The translations under genes were made by a program, and so were the position numbers. Below are positions 16,114-24,423 of a DNA stretch of 58,633 nucleotides, one piece after another. The notes beneath the pieces were generated by a model that was not told the origin of the DNA, made no database searches, and saw nothing but the letters and a program-made list of their open reading frames with translations. Each line of letters begins with the position of its first letter. Within the stretch, counting starts at the first letter, position 1. This DNA is from Deltaproteobacteria bacterium PRO3 (GTDB taxonomy: Bacteria; UBA10199; DSSB01): the NCBI GenBank assembly GCA_030263375.1, contig SZOV01000007.1, forward strand, positions 1 to 58,633. Direction: 5' to 3'.

Positions 16114-16138
16114 GGGCGAACACAAGGTTCGCCCCTAC
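16110..16138. repeat. Palindromic element type 2 shared by two convergent stop codons
   Basis: A 12-bp perfect stem (GTAGGGGCGAAC / GTTCGCCCCTAC) encloses the 5-nt loop ACAAG. The TAG on each strand is the stop codon of the NUDIX gene (+, 16111-16113) and of the SanA/YdcF-like gene (-, 16135-16137). It can serve as a bidirectional hairpin. Copies of the same type lie at 47290-47396. Confidence 0.85.
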
Positions 16139-16773
16139 AGCCTGCGCAAAATCCAATACTTCACGTAGGCCCCCGACTCCCGCAGCGTCATCTTCGCGCG
16201 GCTCCAGAAACCTCGTACGCGCGTCTCGGGCACCGCCGCGGGGATCGCGTTCAAGCCCACGTCCTGCGCCATCCGCATCGCCCGCCGCAGGTGCAGGGGG
16301 TCGCTGACGATCAGGACGAAATCGCCCGGATTGGGCAGCAGCTCCTTCGCGTAGCGCAGGTTTTCGATCGTGATCCGCGAGCGCGTCTCGAGGAGCATCG
16401 CGTCCTCGGGCACCCCGCGCGCCAGGGCGTAGTCGCGGGCGACGATCGCCTGGGGCGGCTCGCCGGGCGCGCCCGTGAAGAGGAGCTTGCGCACCTTGCC
16501 TTCCTGATAGAGGCGGATCGCGTACTCGATGCGCTCCCGGAAGAAGGGCAGGGGCTCCGGGCCCGCGCTGCGGGCGCCCAGGACGATGGCGATGTCGGCG
16601 GCAGGGGGCGGCATCAGGGACTCGGCGTAAGAGACGGTGCGCCAGGCCTGGTAGGCCAAGACGGCGGCGATCAGGAGCGCCAATGCGGCGAGGCGGCGGC
16701 GCCAGGGGCGTCGCTTATTCGCCGAGGATCTTGACCAAGACCCGCTTCTTGCGGCGCCCGTCGAATTCTCCAT
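16135..16773 (-). CDS. SanA/ElyC/YdcF-like (DUF218) membrane protein
   Basis: 212 residues. A basic N-terminus is followed by one transmembrane helix ([17 protein letters not shown], residues about 28-45) and then the DUF218 domain: [56 protein letters not shown] and [11 protein letters not shown]. These proteins are linked to envelope integrity in E. coli (SanA, ElyC); their chemistry is unclear. The start is uncertain: this ATG overlaps the YjbQ-like gene by 59 nt and has no obvious Shine-Dalgarno, but no better in-frame start precedes the helix. The TAG comes from the palindrome at 16110-16138. Confidence 0.85.
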   Translation of the reverse strand: MENSTGAARSGSWSRSSANKRRPWRRRLAALALLIAAVLAYQAWRTVSYAESLMPPPAADIAIVLGARSAGPEPLPFFRERIEYAIRLYQEGKVRKLLFTGAPGEPPQAIVARDYALARGVPEDAMLLETRSRITIENLRYAKELLPNPGDFVLIVSDPLHLRRAMRMAQDVGLNAIPAAVPETRVRGFWSRAKMTLRESGAYVKYWILRRL

Positions 16774-17134
16774 AAAAGATCTGCTCCCAGGGACCGAAGT
16801 CGAGGCGTCCCTCCGTTACCGCGCAGACCACCTCGCGGCCCATGATCTGGCGCTTGATGTGGGCGTCGGCGTTGTCCTCGCCGGTGTCGTTGTGGCGGTA
16901 CTGCGAGACGGGCGCGTGCGGCGCCAGTCTTTCCAGAAATACCTCAAAGTCGTGGTGCAGCCCCGTCTCGTCGTCGTTGACGAAGACCGAGGCGCTGATA
17001 TGCATGGCGTTGACCAAGAGCAGGCCCTCGCGGATCCCGCTCTCGCGCAGCGCGGCCTCGACCTGCGGGGTGATGTTGACGAAGGCCCGGCGGGTCGGGA
17101 CGTTCATCCAGATCTCTTTGCGGAAGGACTTCAT
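16715..17134 (-). CDS. YjbQ/UPF0047 family protein (secondary thiamine-phosphate synthase type)
   Basis: 139 residues matching the UPF0047 pattern: [40 protein letters not shown], the histidine-rich [21 protein letters not shown], and [20 protein letters not shown]. Members can show weak thiamine-phosphate synthase activity; the physiological role is not settled. Its ATG overlaps the thpR stop by 4 nt, so the two are translationally coupled. An internal ATG ten codons in is an alternative start. Confidence 0.9.
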   Translation of the reverse strand: MKSFRKEIWMNVPTRRAFVNITPQVEAALRESGIREGLLLVNAMHISASVFVNDDETGLHHDFEVFLERLAPHAPVSQYRHNDTGEDNADAHIKRQIMGREVVCAVTEGRLDFGPWEQIFYGEFDGRRKKRVLVKILGE

Positions 17135-17682
17135 GACGACGACCCCTGGCGCAAGGGGAAGCTGGCCTCCTTGCGGTGCTCCGCAGCTTTAGGGGAAAGC
17201 CGGCTCGAGTACAAGTGAAACTCCTCGACCTGGAAGGCCGGGCTGCGCAGTCCGTGGAACTTCATCAAGAAGCGGGCGGTCTCGGCCGGCGCGGGGAATT
17301 TCAAGCGCGCCAAGGTGAGATGGGGCGAGAAGGCCTTGGTCTCGGGCGGAAGGCCGAGGGCCTGCGCGAGTGCCTCGACCTGATTTTGCAAGGCGTAGAG
17401 CTCGGGACCGGCCTCGAGGCCCGCCCAGAGCACGCGGGGTCTTTGCGGATTGGGGAAGGTGCCGACGCCTTGCAGGGCCAGGGGGAAGGACGGGGCGGCG
17501 ATCTCCCGGAGGCCGGAGCGCAGGGCCTCGAAGGTCTCGTCCGGGCATTCCCCCAAAAAGCGCAGGGTGAGGTGCAGTTGCTCGGGGGAGGTCCACTTGG
17601 CGCCGGGGATCTTTTCCCGGAAGAGCGGGGCCAGGGCCTTGCGCAGGCTTAGGGGGAAGTCCAGGGCGACGAAGAGGCGCAT
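17131..17682 (-). CDS. thpR: RNA 2',3'-cyclic 3'-phosphodiesterase
   Basis: 183 residues of the 2H phosphoesterase family. Both catalytic H-x-T-x motifs are present: HLTLRFLGE near residue 42 and HLTLARLKF near residue 125. The N-terminal [10 protein letters not shown] is characteristic of the LigT/ThpR branch. The enzyme hydrolyses 2',3'-cyclic phosphate on RNA ends and acts in the cytoplasm. The C-terminus runs into the YjbQ-like gene with an ATGA overlap, and the SanA-like gene follows, so the three probably form one transcript. Confidence 0.9.
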   Translation of the reverse strand: MRLFVALDFPLSLRKALAPLFREKIPGAKWTSPEQLHLTLRFLGECPDETFEALRSGLREIAAPSFPLALQGVGTFPNPQRPRVLWAGLEAGPELYALQNQVEALAQALGLPPETKAFSPHLTLARLKFPAPAETARFLMKFHGLRSPAFQVEEFHLYSSRLSPKAAEHRKEASFPLRQGSSS

Positions 17683-17714
17683 GGCCCTATCCTAATCGAA
17701 AGCCCGGTTTAAGA

Positions 17715-18899
17715 TCAAAGGCCGGCTTCGTCACCGCCCTCGTCGGAATCCGCCTCGGCGGGGGAGTTCTCGGCCTCGGCCTCCTCGGCCTGGCGTTTGG
17801 CCTCGGCGTAGGCCTGCAGGCGCTCGGCCGCCTCGGCATAAGAGATATTCTCGTGGTGCATGTCCTTGCGACGGCGGTCGTCCTTGGGGCCGTCGTATTT
17901 TCCGTCTTGATTGATGTAATAGATATTCTTGTCGCCCGGGCTGTTGCCCCGGCGGATCGCGTCCGACATCGCCTCGAGGATTTTCGAGGGGATTTTCTCG
18001 AAGAGTTCGGGATTCTGCTTCTCCAAGACCACGTAGACCAAGGCGAGCGCGTTGTCCGCGCTGCCGCCGGACAGGGAGTCGATCGAGGCCGCGACGCCGG
18101 CCTCCCAATCGCCGGAGACCGCGGCCTCCGCCATCTCGGAGATGATGCGGCTCGCGAATTCCGTGACGTCCTCGTGGTAATCCTTGATGTGCTTCTTTCC
18201 CCAGACCTTGGCGGTGAAGTAACGCTCTCCCTTGGAGCCGTTGAGGTAACCCAGGGCGTCGAGCAGCTGGTCTTTCGTCCTTTCGTTGTCCTCCGCCTGC
18301 GCCTCGGCCTTGGCAGCCTGCTCTTCGGCCTCCACCGCCGCCTGCTCCGCCTTCTGGATCTCCGCCTCCAGTCCCTCCTTCAAATCCTCGAGGCCCTCGC
18401 CGAGCTCCTCGCTGTCGACCTCGGTCTCCGGCATTTCGGCGCCCGCCTCCAAGCCGCTGTTTTGCAAGGCTTGCTCGTGATCGCGGTAGCTCTTGAGGTC
18501 GCTCTCGATCTCGGTAAGGGCGTCCTCGATGTCGCGCAGGCGTTTCGCCTTATCCTCCGGCGCCAGGTCTTGGAGCCCGTCCTGCAAATCCTCGAATTGC
18601 CCTTGGGCCTCTTGGTAGGCCTCCGCCAGCTTCTCCCCGTTTTTCTCCAGCCACTCGATCTCTTTCGCCTGCTCGGGGCTGGGGCCCGCCGGGATCTCTT
18701 CGCCGAATTCCGCTTCCGCGGCTGCCTCCGCTTCCGCATCGGTCCCCATGCCGAAATCCGCCTCCTCCAGGTACTCGGCGTCGAAGCCCGCGTATTCCTC
18801 GGGGAGGTAGGAGCTTTCGGACGGCGGGTGGCCGGCAGGCTCTTGTACAGGAAAGTAACGGTCTAAATAGAGGGTGTTTTTGGGCAGGCTTTGGCTCAC
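17715..18899 (-). CDS. Acidic coiled-coil protein of unknown function
   Basis: 394 residues starting at GTG 18899, chosen because AAGGAG lies about 8 nt upstream; the ATG at 18974 has none. The protein is very acidic with no signal peptide or membrane span. Residues about 50-220 are Ala/Glu-rich and predicted coiled coil (EAEAAAEAEFGEE, EIQKAEQAAVEAEEQAAKAE). Residues about 225-350 are less biased and may form a small helical domain (YHEDVTEFASRIISEMAEAA, ADNALALVYVVLEK). The tail is again Glu/Ala-rich. I do not recognise a family. An AT-rich box lies 87 nt upstream. A structural or secreted substrate role is speculation. Confidence 0.7.
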   Translation of the reverse strand: MSQSLPKNTLYLDRYFPVQEPAGHPPSESSYLPEEYAGFDAEYLEEADFGMGTDAEAEAAAEAEFGEEIPAGPSPEQAKEIEWLEKNGEKLAEAYQEAQGQFEDLQDGLQDLAPEDKAKRLRDIEDALTEIESDLKSYRDHEQALQNSGLEAGAEMPETEVDSEELGEGLEDLKEGLEAEIQKAEQAAVEAEEQAAKAEAQAEDNERTKDQLLDALGYLNGSKGERYFTAKVWGKKHIKDYHEDVTEFASRIISEMAEAAVSGDWEAGVAASIDSLSGGSADNALALVYVVLEKQNPELFEKIPSKILEAMSDAIRRGNSPGDKNIYYINQDGKYDGPKDDRRRKDMHHENISYAEAAERLQAYAEAKRQAEEAEAENSPAEADSDEGGDEAGL

Positions 18900-18985
18900 G
18901 ACGATCTCCTTGGGGGAGGCGTCTGGCCTCCCGTGCCCTGGAGAATTGCAGGGGAGATGCCAGGGAAAGTACAAGGGACTATATA

Positions 18986-19013
18986 TTTAACTATATGAAT
19001 ATATTAATGTTTT
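18986..19013 (+). promoter_or_regulatory. AT-rich box A (TTTAACTATATG...)
   Basis: The 28-nt stretch TTTAACTATATGAATATATT... is strikingly AT-rich against a GC-rich background and matches the copy at 36620-36647 at all but about three positions. It lies between the divergent acidic coiled-coil gene and the porin gene. The rest of 18900-19198 (about 300 nt) has no other recognisable feature beyond the porin Shine-Dalgarno. Confidence 0.5.
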
Positions 19014-19198
19014 TAATGAGGGCTTTGGTGAGGTCTCCAGGGGCGCGCAAAAACGGAAATTTCATGAAATGAAAAGCGGCGGTCGCGGGGAGGAGTTCAC
19101 CCCAATGTCACCGACAAAGTTCGCAATTTTTTCTTCCACCCGTCGAATATTCGTCAAACCCAAAAAGGATTAGGCCGCTTGGAAAAGGAGACGGGTCT

Positions 19199-20515
19199 AT
19201 GTTGCGACGCAAAATTCTGGGGCTCATGATCATCGGAAGCTGCCTCGCCGCCACGGCGGCGCAGGCGAAGGACTCGGTCGTGGGATTCAAGGTCGAGGAG
19301 CCCTCCGCGTCTTCGGCCGAGCGCCTGACGGCGCCCGTCCCCGAGACCCCCAAGACCGCCAAGCAGTCGGTCGTGGGACAGAAGACCCTGAAGGCCGATA
19401 AGAAGACCGAGGCCCCGGCCCCCGCGCCGGCGCCCGCTCCCGAGGTCAAGGCCGAGGCACCGAAAGAGCCGAAGACCGCGGGCTACGACAAGGGCTTCTT
19501 CATCCAGAGCCCCGACGGCAAGTACAAGATCGTCTTCAGCGGCTATGCGCAATTCCACCTCGAGTACGACCGTGAAGAGGGGAAGAACAACATCGGCTTC
19601 CGCGTGCGCCGCGCCCGGCTTTCGTGGGCGGGAAACCTGGCCGGAAAGAACCTCACCTATAAATTCCAGATCGACCTCGTGAAGTTCAAGGACGAGCTCC
19701 TGCTCGACGCCTACATGAACTACAAGTTCTACGAGGCCCTCGAGGTACGCTTCGGCCAGTTCACCATGCCCTGGATCCGGCAGCACCAGATCTCCAGCTC
19801 GGCGCAGGAATTCGTCGACCGCTCATTGGCCTCCAACGAATTTTTGATCTTCCACGACACCGACTCCGATAAGGACGGGGTCCCCGACAAGCGGATCCGC
19901 AACGGTCGCGACGTTGGTCTCATGATCCACGGCAAGCCCTTCGACAAGAAACTCGAGTACCAGGTCGGTATCTTCAACGGCAGCGGGACCAACAGTCTCA
20001 ACATCAACAACCACATGGTCTACACGGGCCGCGCGGTCTACAACATCCGCGGCCAGGCCGGCTACGAGGAGGGCGACTACGCCTACACCGAGGACCCTGC
20101 GCTGTACTTCGGCTCCTCGGGCAACTACTTCGTCTCGGATCTGACCAACGACAAGGTCACCCAGTTCGGCGCCGAGACGGGGCTTAAGTGGAAGGGGCTC
20201 GCCCTGCAGGGCGAATTCTTCTACCGCAACAGCAAGCCCGGCGACACGACTTTGACCACCACCAATGACTACGGCTACTATGCCCAGGCCGGTTATTTCG
20301 TCCTGAAGAAAAAGCTCGAGCTGGCCGCCCGCGCCTCGATGGTCTTCCTGGAAGGCATCCAAAACGACAAGGGCGAGTTCCAGGCGGGGTTGAACTACTT
20401 CATCCTCGGCCAGTACTTGAAGATGCAGACCGATTACTCCGTCCTTCCGACCAACACCAAGGACGGCGTGCAAACCGCCCAAAAATGGCGGCTGCGCCTC
20501 CAGACCAAGTTTTAG
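19199..20515 (+). CDS. OprP/OprO-type phosphate-selective porin
   Basis: 438 residues. Signal peptide at 1-23 (MLRRKILGLMIIGSCLAATAAQA), then a Pro/Ala-rich linker to about residue 93, then a porin beta-barrel of the OprP/OprO family: GKYKIVFSGYAQFHLEYD, GFRVRRARLSWAGNL, KFQIDLVKFKDELLLDAYM and EVRFGQFTMPW. The C-terminal residue is Phe (RLQTKF), as expected for BAM-inserted barrels. AAGGAG lies 9 nt upstream of the ATG. The next gene is an alkaline phosphatase, so the pair fits phosphate scavenging; no clear Pho box was found. Substrate specificity is inferred. Confidence 0.85.
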   Translation: MLRRKILGLMIIGSCLAATAAQAKDSVVGFKVEEPSASSAERLTAPVPETPKTAKQSVVGQKTLKADKKTEAPAPAPAPAPEVKAEAPKEPKTAGYDKGFFIQSPDGKYKIVFSGYAQFHLEYDREEGKNNIGFRVRRARLSWAGNLAGKNLTYKFQIDLVKFKDELLLDAYMNYKFYEALEVRFGQFTMPWIRQHQISSSAQEFVDRSLASNEFLIFHDTDSDKDGVPDKRIRNGRDVGLMIHGKPFDKKLEYQVGIFNGSGTNSLNINNHMVYTGRAVYNIRGQAGYEEGDYAYTEDPALYFGSSGNYFVSDLTNDKVTQFGAETGLKWKGLALQGEFFYRNSKPGDTTLTTTNDYGYYAQAGYFVLKKKLELAARASMVFLEGIQNDKGEFQAGLNYFILGQYLKMQTDYSVLPTNTKDGVQTAQKWRLRLQTKF

Positions 20516-20631
20516 TCGTCGCCCGCGCCGTTCTTCCAAAATTTTTCGAAAATGGCGGATATTCGCTTGATCCAGCCCTCTCCGGCATATAGAGGGCGCG
20601 GGGGTGGGGGTATTCGCCGCGAGGTTGGCCC

Positions 20632-22314
20632 ATGTCCGAATCGATTCCGTCGCATCCCTTTCGCAAGATCAGTCCGCTCGTCTTCGCCTTGATCCTTTGG
20701 GGCATCGTCTGCGCCCGGCAGATGAACCCCGCGCCCAAGGCGGCCGGCACGGCCCCCGCCGCGCCCTTTGCCGAGGCGGTCCCGGACACCCACGCGGCCC
20801 CCGAACGCCCTGCAGTCAAGAGCGTCATCTTGATGATCGGCGACGGCATGGGCGTCCAACAGGTCTCCCAGGCTGTTCTGTACCGGCAACTCCGCAAGCC
20901 GGAAGACCCCGAGCTGGCCCTCGAGAAGCTCCTGAAAAACCACCCCAACGGCCTCGTGCGCACCTCGGCCTACGGCGATATCGTCACCGATTCGGCGGCC
21001 GCGGCGACGGCGATGGCCTGCGGGCAGAAGGTCTTGAACGAGGCGGTCGGGATCGACGTCAACGGCTATCCCTGCGAGACGGTCCTCGAGAAGGCCGAGA
21101 AGTTGGGGAAGGCGACCGGCCTCGTCTCCACCACGCGCATCACGCACGCTACGCCCGGCAGCTTCGCGGCCCACCAGGTCTTCCGCGACATGGAGAACGA
21201 GATCGCCGAGGACATGATCGAAAAACACGACATCGAGGTGCTGCTGAGCGGCGGGATCGCCAACCTGATCCCGAAGTACCGCTTCGAGAAGACGCAGACC
21301 CCGATGAAGGCCTCGGATCTACCGGAGTGCGTCGGCATGGACCCCGCGATCGACGGCCTCAGCAAGCGCGGCGACCAAAAGGACCTGATCGCCGCGGCCA
21401 GCGCCAAGGGCATGACCTTCGTCTGCACCGCCGAGCAGCTGGCGGGCCTGGAGATCGCCGAGCACAGCAAGGTCCTGGGCCTGTTCAGCGCCTCGGTCTT
21501 TCCGATGGTCCAGGAACGGAACGCGATCGCGACGATTCCCAACCTCGAGACCCTGACGAAGAAGTCCCTGGAGATTTTGGAAAAAAAGAAAAACGGCTTT
21601 TTCCTGATGGTCGAGGGCGGGCTGATCGATTACGCCGGTCACGACAACGACGCCGGGACCATGCTGCAGGAGACCCTCGATTTCGACGCGGCCATTCGGG
21701 TCGCGATGGAATACGTCGAAAAGCACCCGGACACCTTGTTGATCGTCACCGCCGACCACGAGACCGGCGGCTTCGGCTTCGCCTACCAGAAATCCCCGGG
21801 GATTGAGCAGACGCTGCCTTCGGGTCTCCACTACCAGAAACCCTACGACTTCGCGCCCTTCGACCGCTTCGACCTGCTGATGAAGCAGAAGAAGTCCTTC
21901 CGCGCCATCCTCGAGCCGATCACCAAGCGACTGTACCCGAAAGAGGTCAAGCCGGACACATTGCCCTATACGCTGGACATGGCCGTCCAAGACCTGATGG
22001 CCGCGATGAAGGCGCATACCGCCTACGAGCTGACGCCGGACCAGGCCAAGGCCGTCCTCGTCCGCAAGCCGGGGGCCAAGGACGCCGAGCCGGAGGATTT
22101 CCCCGAGTTCTACGTCCATTCCTCGATTCACCCCGACCTGATGGGTCGCGAGGTGGCCACGCAGAACAACGCGGTCTGGGCCGCCGGCACCCACACCTCC
22201 ACGCCGGTCCAGGCGATGGCGATGGGGCCCGCGCGCTATGCCGAGCGGGTGCGGGGCTTCATCGACAACACCGAGATCGCCAAGATCGTCGAAGACGCCC
22301 TGAAGGGGCGTTGA
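20632..22314 (+). CDS. Alkaline phosphatase (PhoA family)
   Basis: 560 residues. A hydrophobic N-terminal segment (ISPLVFALILWGIVCARQ) can serve as a signal anchor or signal peptide. Metal and active-site motifs are intact: LMIGDGMG, the nucleophile motif TDSAAAATAMACG, VEGGLIDYAGHDND and VTADHETGGFGFAY. A further histidine motif GTHTSTPVQAMAMGP lies near the C-terminus. The enzyme releases phosphate from phosphomonoesters outside the cytoplasm. It follows the porin by 116 nt in the same direction, so the two probably work together in phosphate uptake. Confidence 0.92.
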   Translation: MSESIPSHPFRKISPLVFALILWGIVCARQMNPAPKAAGTAPAAPFAEAVPDTHAAPERPAVKSVILMIGDGMGVQQVSQAVLYRQLRKPEDPELALEKLLKNHPNGLVRTSAYGDIVTDSAAAATAMACGQKVLNEAVGIDVNGYPCETVLEKAEKLGKATGLVSTTRITHATPGSFAAHQVFRDMENEIAEDMIEKHDIEVLLSGGIANLIPKYRFEKTQTPMKASDLPECVGMDPAIDGLSKRGDQKDLIAAASAKGMTFVCTAEQLAGLEIAEHSKVLGLFSASVFPMVQERNAIATIPNLETLTKKSLEILEKKKNGFFLMVEGGLIDYAGHDNDAGTMLQETLDFDAAIRVAMEYVEKHPDTLLIVTADHETGGFGFAYQKSPGIEQTLPSGLHYQKPYDFAPFDRFDLLMKQKKSFRAILEPITKRLYPKEVKPDTLPYTLDMAVQDLMAAMKAHTAYELTPDQAKAVLVRKPGAKDAEPEDFPEFYVHSSIHPDLMGREVATQNNAVWAAGTHTSTPVQAMAMGPARYAERVRGFIDNTEIAKIVEDALKGR

Positions 22315-22318
22315 GCGT

Positions 22319-22687
22319 TTAGGGGTTTTCGCGGCGGTTACGGCTCCAGGGGAAGCTGCCGTTGATCTCGACCTCGAGCTGCATGCTGAGGAACAAGCGG
22401 ATCAAGATGATGATGCTGAGCAGCCCCACGGATTTGTAGGTGGGGGAGACGGCGACGGTGCGGATGATGTCGCCGGCGACGAGAAATTCCAGACCTAACA
22501 GGATGGTGCGCCCGAGGTTTTCCCGCAGGCGTTTGTAGGCATCGTCCAGGCCCTTGGCCCGCCCCGAACGGAGGAAGGCCGCCAAGGAAAACAGGGCGCC
22601 CACCACGATGATGGCGACGCCTAGACCGTCGATAGCCAAGCCGATCCATTGGATCCATTGCGCGAAACTGGGGATGAGGTCTTCCAT
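22319..22687 (-). CDS. DUF1622-like small membrane protein
   Basis: 122 residues from ATG 22687; an upstream TTG (22729) in frame is an alternative. Three hydrophobic segments are visible (WIQWIGLAIDGLGVAIIVVG, LLGLEFLVAGDIIRTVAV and VGLLSIIILIRLFLSMQLEVEI). The pattern EFLVAGDIIRT followed by an I/L-rich helix and a short basic tail fits DUF1622 proteins, whose function is unknown. It is convergent with the alkaline phosphatase (4 nt between the stops). Confidence 0.75.
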   Translation of the reverse strand: MEDLIPSFAQWIQWIGLAIDGLGVAIIVVGALFSLAAFLRSGRAKGLDDAYKRLRENLGRTILLGLEFLVAGDIIRTVAVSPTYKSVGLLSIIILIRLFLSMQLEVEINGSFPWSRNRRENP

Positions 22688-22817
22688 GGGCTCGAAGACC
22701 CATCTTAAGCGCAAAGGGCCCTTCGCCAAACCGAAAAATTAGGCCGTTTTAAGCCCTTGAAAACCACGGGTGCTTGGGCCAAGTCGCAGTTTGCGCCAGA
22801 CTCTGAATCTAATGACT

Positions 22818-22847
22818 TTGACCGCCGTCCCAGCCCTGTGCTAACCC
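22818..22847 (+). promoter_or_regulatory. Predicted sigma-70 promoter of the trp operon
   Basis: TTGACC (22818-22823), an 18-nt spacer and TAACCC (22842-22847). The -10 ends only 6 nt before the trpE ATG at 22854, and no properly spaced Shine-Dalgarno is present, so transcription would begin at or near the start codon. No leader peptide or attenuator is possible with this start. lysS has the same TTGACC/TAACCC pair. Confidence 0.5.
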
Positions 22848-22853
22848 CAAGGG

Positions 22854-24317
22854 ATGTCCTCGCTTTCCTTCAAAGAATTCAAGCGCCTGGCCGAGGGGGG
22901 CAACCTGGTCCCGCTGACGGCCACCCTCAACGCGGACACCGAGACGCCGGTCTCCGCCTTCCTCAAGATGACCGAGGGGCCCTATCGATTTCTCCTCGAG
23001 TCGATGGAGGGCGGGGAGAAGTGGGGGCGCTATTCCTTCCTGGGCTCCGAGCCGCACCTGGTGCTGCGCTCGCAGGACGACAGGATCGAGATCCTGCGCG
23101 GCAAGCGCGTCGACCGGCTGCAGGGCAATCCCCTCGAGGCGATCCGCGAGACCCTGAAGGGCTTTTCGCCGGTCCACGTCGAGGGCCTGCCGCGCTTCGC
23201 CGGCGGCTTCGTCGGTTACCTGGGCTACGACATGGTGCGGTTTATGGAGCGGCTGCCCGACCGGAAGAAGCGGGGCCTGCCGCTCTACGACAGCCAGCTG
23301 ATGCTGCAAGATTCGCTGATCGCCTTCGACAACGTCCAGCACGAGCTGAAGGTGGTGGTGATGGCCCACCTGGGCGGGAAGAATACCGTGAAAAAGGCCT
23401 ACGAGCAGGCCGAGCGGCGCCTGCGGGCGATCTCCGCGCGCCTGAAACGCGCCCTGCCGAAGGAGAAGCCTTCGCGCGTCGCGCCGGGCAAGCCGAAGAG
23501 CAACACCCCCGAGGCGGCCTTCCACGCGATGGTCGAGCGGGCCAAGGAGTACATCCGGGCGGGCGATATCTTCCAGGTCGTCCTCTCCCAGCGTTGGGAG
23601 GCGGCCTGCAAGGTGCCGCCCTTCCGCGTCTACCGCGAGCTGCGCAAGCTCAATCCCTCGCCTTATCTCTTCCACCTCGAGATGGACGGGCAGGGGCTGA
23701 CCGGTTCCTCGCCCGAGGTGATGGTGCGGCTGGAGGGCTCGAAGGTCACGGTGCGGCCCATCGCCGGGACGCGGCGCCGCGGCCGCGATGCCGCCGACGA
23801 AATTCGGATGGAGAAAGAGATGCTCGCCGATCCCAAGGAGGTCGCCGAGCACATCATGCTGGTCGACCTGGGCCGCAACGACGTGGGGCGCGTGGCGAAG
23901 CGGGGCAGCGTCAAGGTCACCGAGCTGATGGCGGTGGAGAAATACTCCCACGTCATGCACCTGGTCTCCAACGTCGAGGGCGAGCTGGACCCGCGCTTCG
24001 ACGCGATCGACGTGCTGCGAGCGACCTTCCCGGCCGGCACGCTCTCGGGGGCGCCGAAGATCCGCGCCATGGAAATCATCGAGGAGCTCGAGGTCGGGCG
24101 ACGCGGGCCTTACGGCGGCGCGGTCGGGTATTTCGACTTCCAGGGCAACATGGACACCGCGATCACCATACGCAGCATGGCCTTCGCGCGGGGCAAGGTG
24201 TGGTTCCAGTCGGGGGGAGGCATTGTCCTCGACTCCCGTCCTGAGCTAGAGTACCTCGAGTCGAACAACAAGGCGAAGGCCGTGATGGAGGCCCTAAAGA
24301 AGTGTCGAAGTGCTTAA
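22854..24317 (+). CDS. trpE: Anthranilate synthase component I
   Basis: 487 residues. The N-terminal tryptophan-binding element LLES is present (YRFLLESMEGGEKWGRYSF), so feedback inhibition by Trp is expected. Chorismate-binding motifs follow: AKEYIRAGDIFQVVLSQRW, PSPYLFHLEMDG, GSSPEVMV, RPIAGTRRRG, DLGRNDVGRVA, FPAGTLSGAPKIRAMEIIEE and GPYGGAVGYFDF. With TrpG it converts chorismate and glutamine to anthranilate. First gene of a seven-gene operon. The stop TAA (24315-24317) lies within a tandem 8-nt repeat. Confidence 0.97.
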   Translation: MSSLSFKEFKRLAEGGNLVPLTATLNADTETPVSAFLKMTEGPYRFLLESMEGGEKWGRYSFLGSEPHLVLRSQDDRIEILRGKRVDRLQGNPLEAIRETLKGFSPVHVEGLPRFAGGFVGYLGYDMVRFMERLPDRKKRGLPLYDSQLMLQDSLIAFDNVQHELKVVVMAHLGGKNTVKKAYEQAERRLRAISARLKRALPKEKPSRVAPGKPKSNTPEAAFHAMVERAKEYIRAGDIFQVVLSQRWEAACKVPPFRVYRELRKLNPSPYLFHLEMDGQGLTGSSPEVMVRLEGSKVTVRPIAGTRRRGRDAADEIRMEKEMLADPKEVAEHIMLVDLGRNDVGRVAKRGSVKVTELMAVEKYSHVMHLVSNVEGELDPRFDAIDVLRATFPAGTLSGAPKIRAMEIIEELEVGRRGPYGGAVGYFDFQGNMDTAITIRSMAFARGKVWFQSGGGIVLDSRPELEYLESNNKAKAVMEALKKCRSA

Positions 24318-24418
24318 GTGCCTAAGTGCTTAAGTTTTTCGGCACTGACGACGTAAAGAAAATCAATATGGCAAAAAAAACTTAGACACTTAGGCACTTA
24401 GACACTTAGGCACTTAAA
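24306..24418. repeat. Inverted arrays of an 8-nt repeat between trpE and trpG
   Basis: The left arm has GTGCTTAA-GTGCCTAA-GTGCTTAA (24306-24338). The right arm (24373-24418) has about four tandem copies of ACTTAGRC, the reverse complement. The arms can form a long hairpin with a roughly 35-nt loop in the trp mRNA. The left arm supplies the trpE stop codon. The loop contains a T-run, GGCACTG and an A-run. Confidence 0.8.
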
Positions 24419-24423
24419 TCCGT

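Noticed and set aside
22730-22853. Possible trp attenuator or riboswitch upstream of trpE
   Set aside because: No Trp-codon leader peptide, T-box or hairpin-plus-T-run was seen, and the predicted promoter abuts the ATG.
24306-24418. Repeat array considered as a CRISPR array
   Set aside because: Units are 8 nt with no spacers, and the arms are inverted relative to each other.
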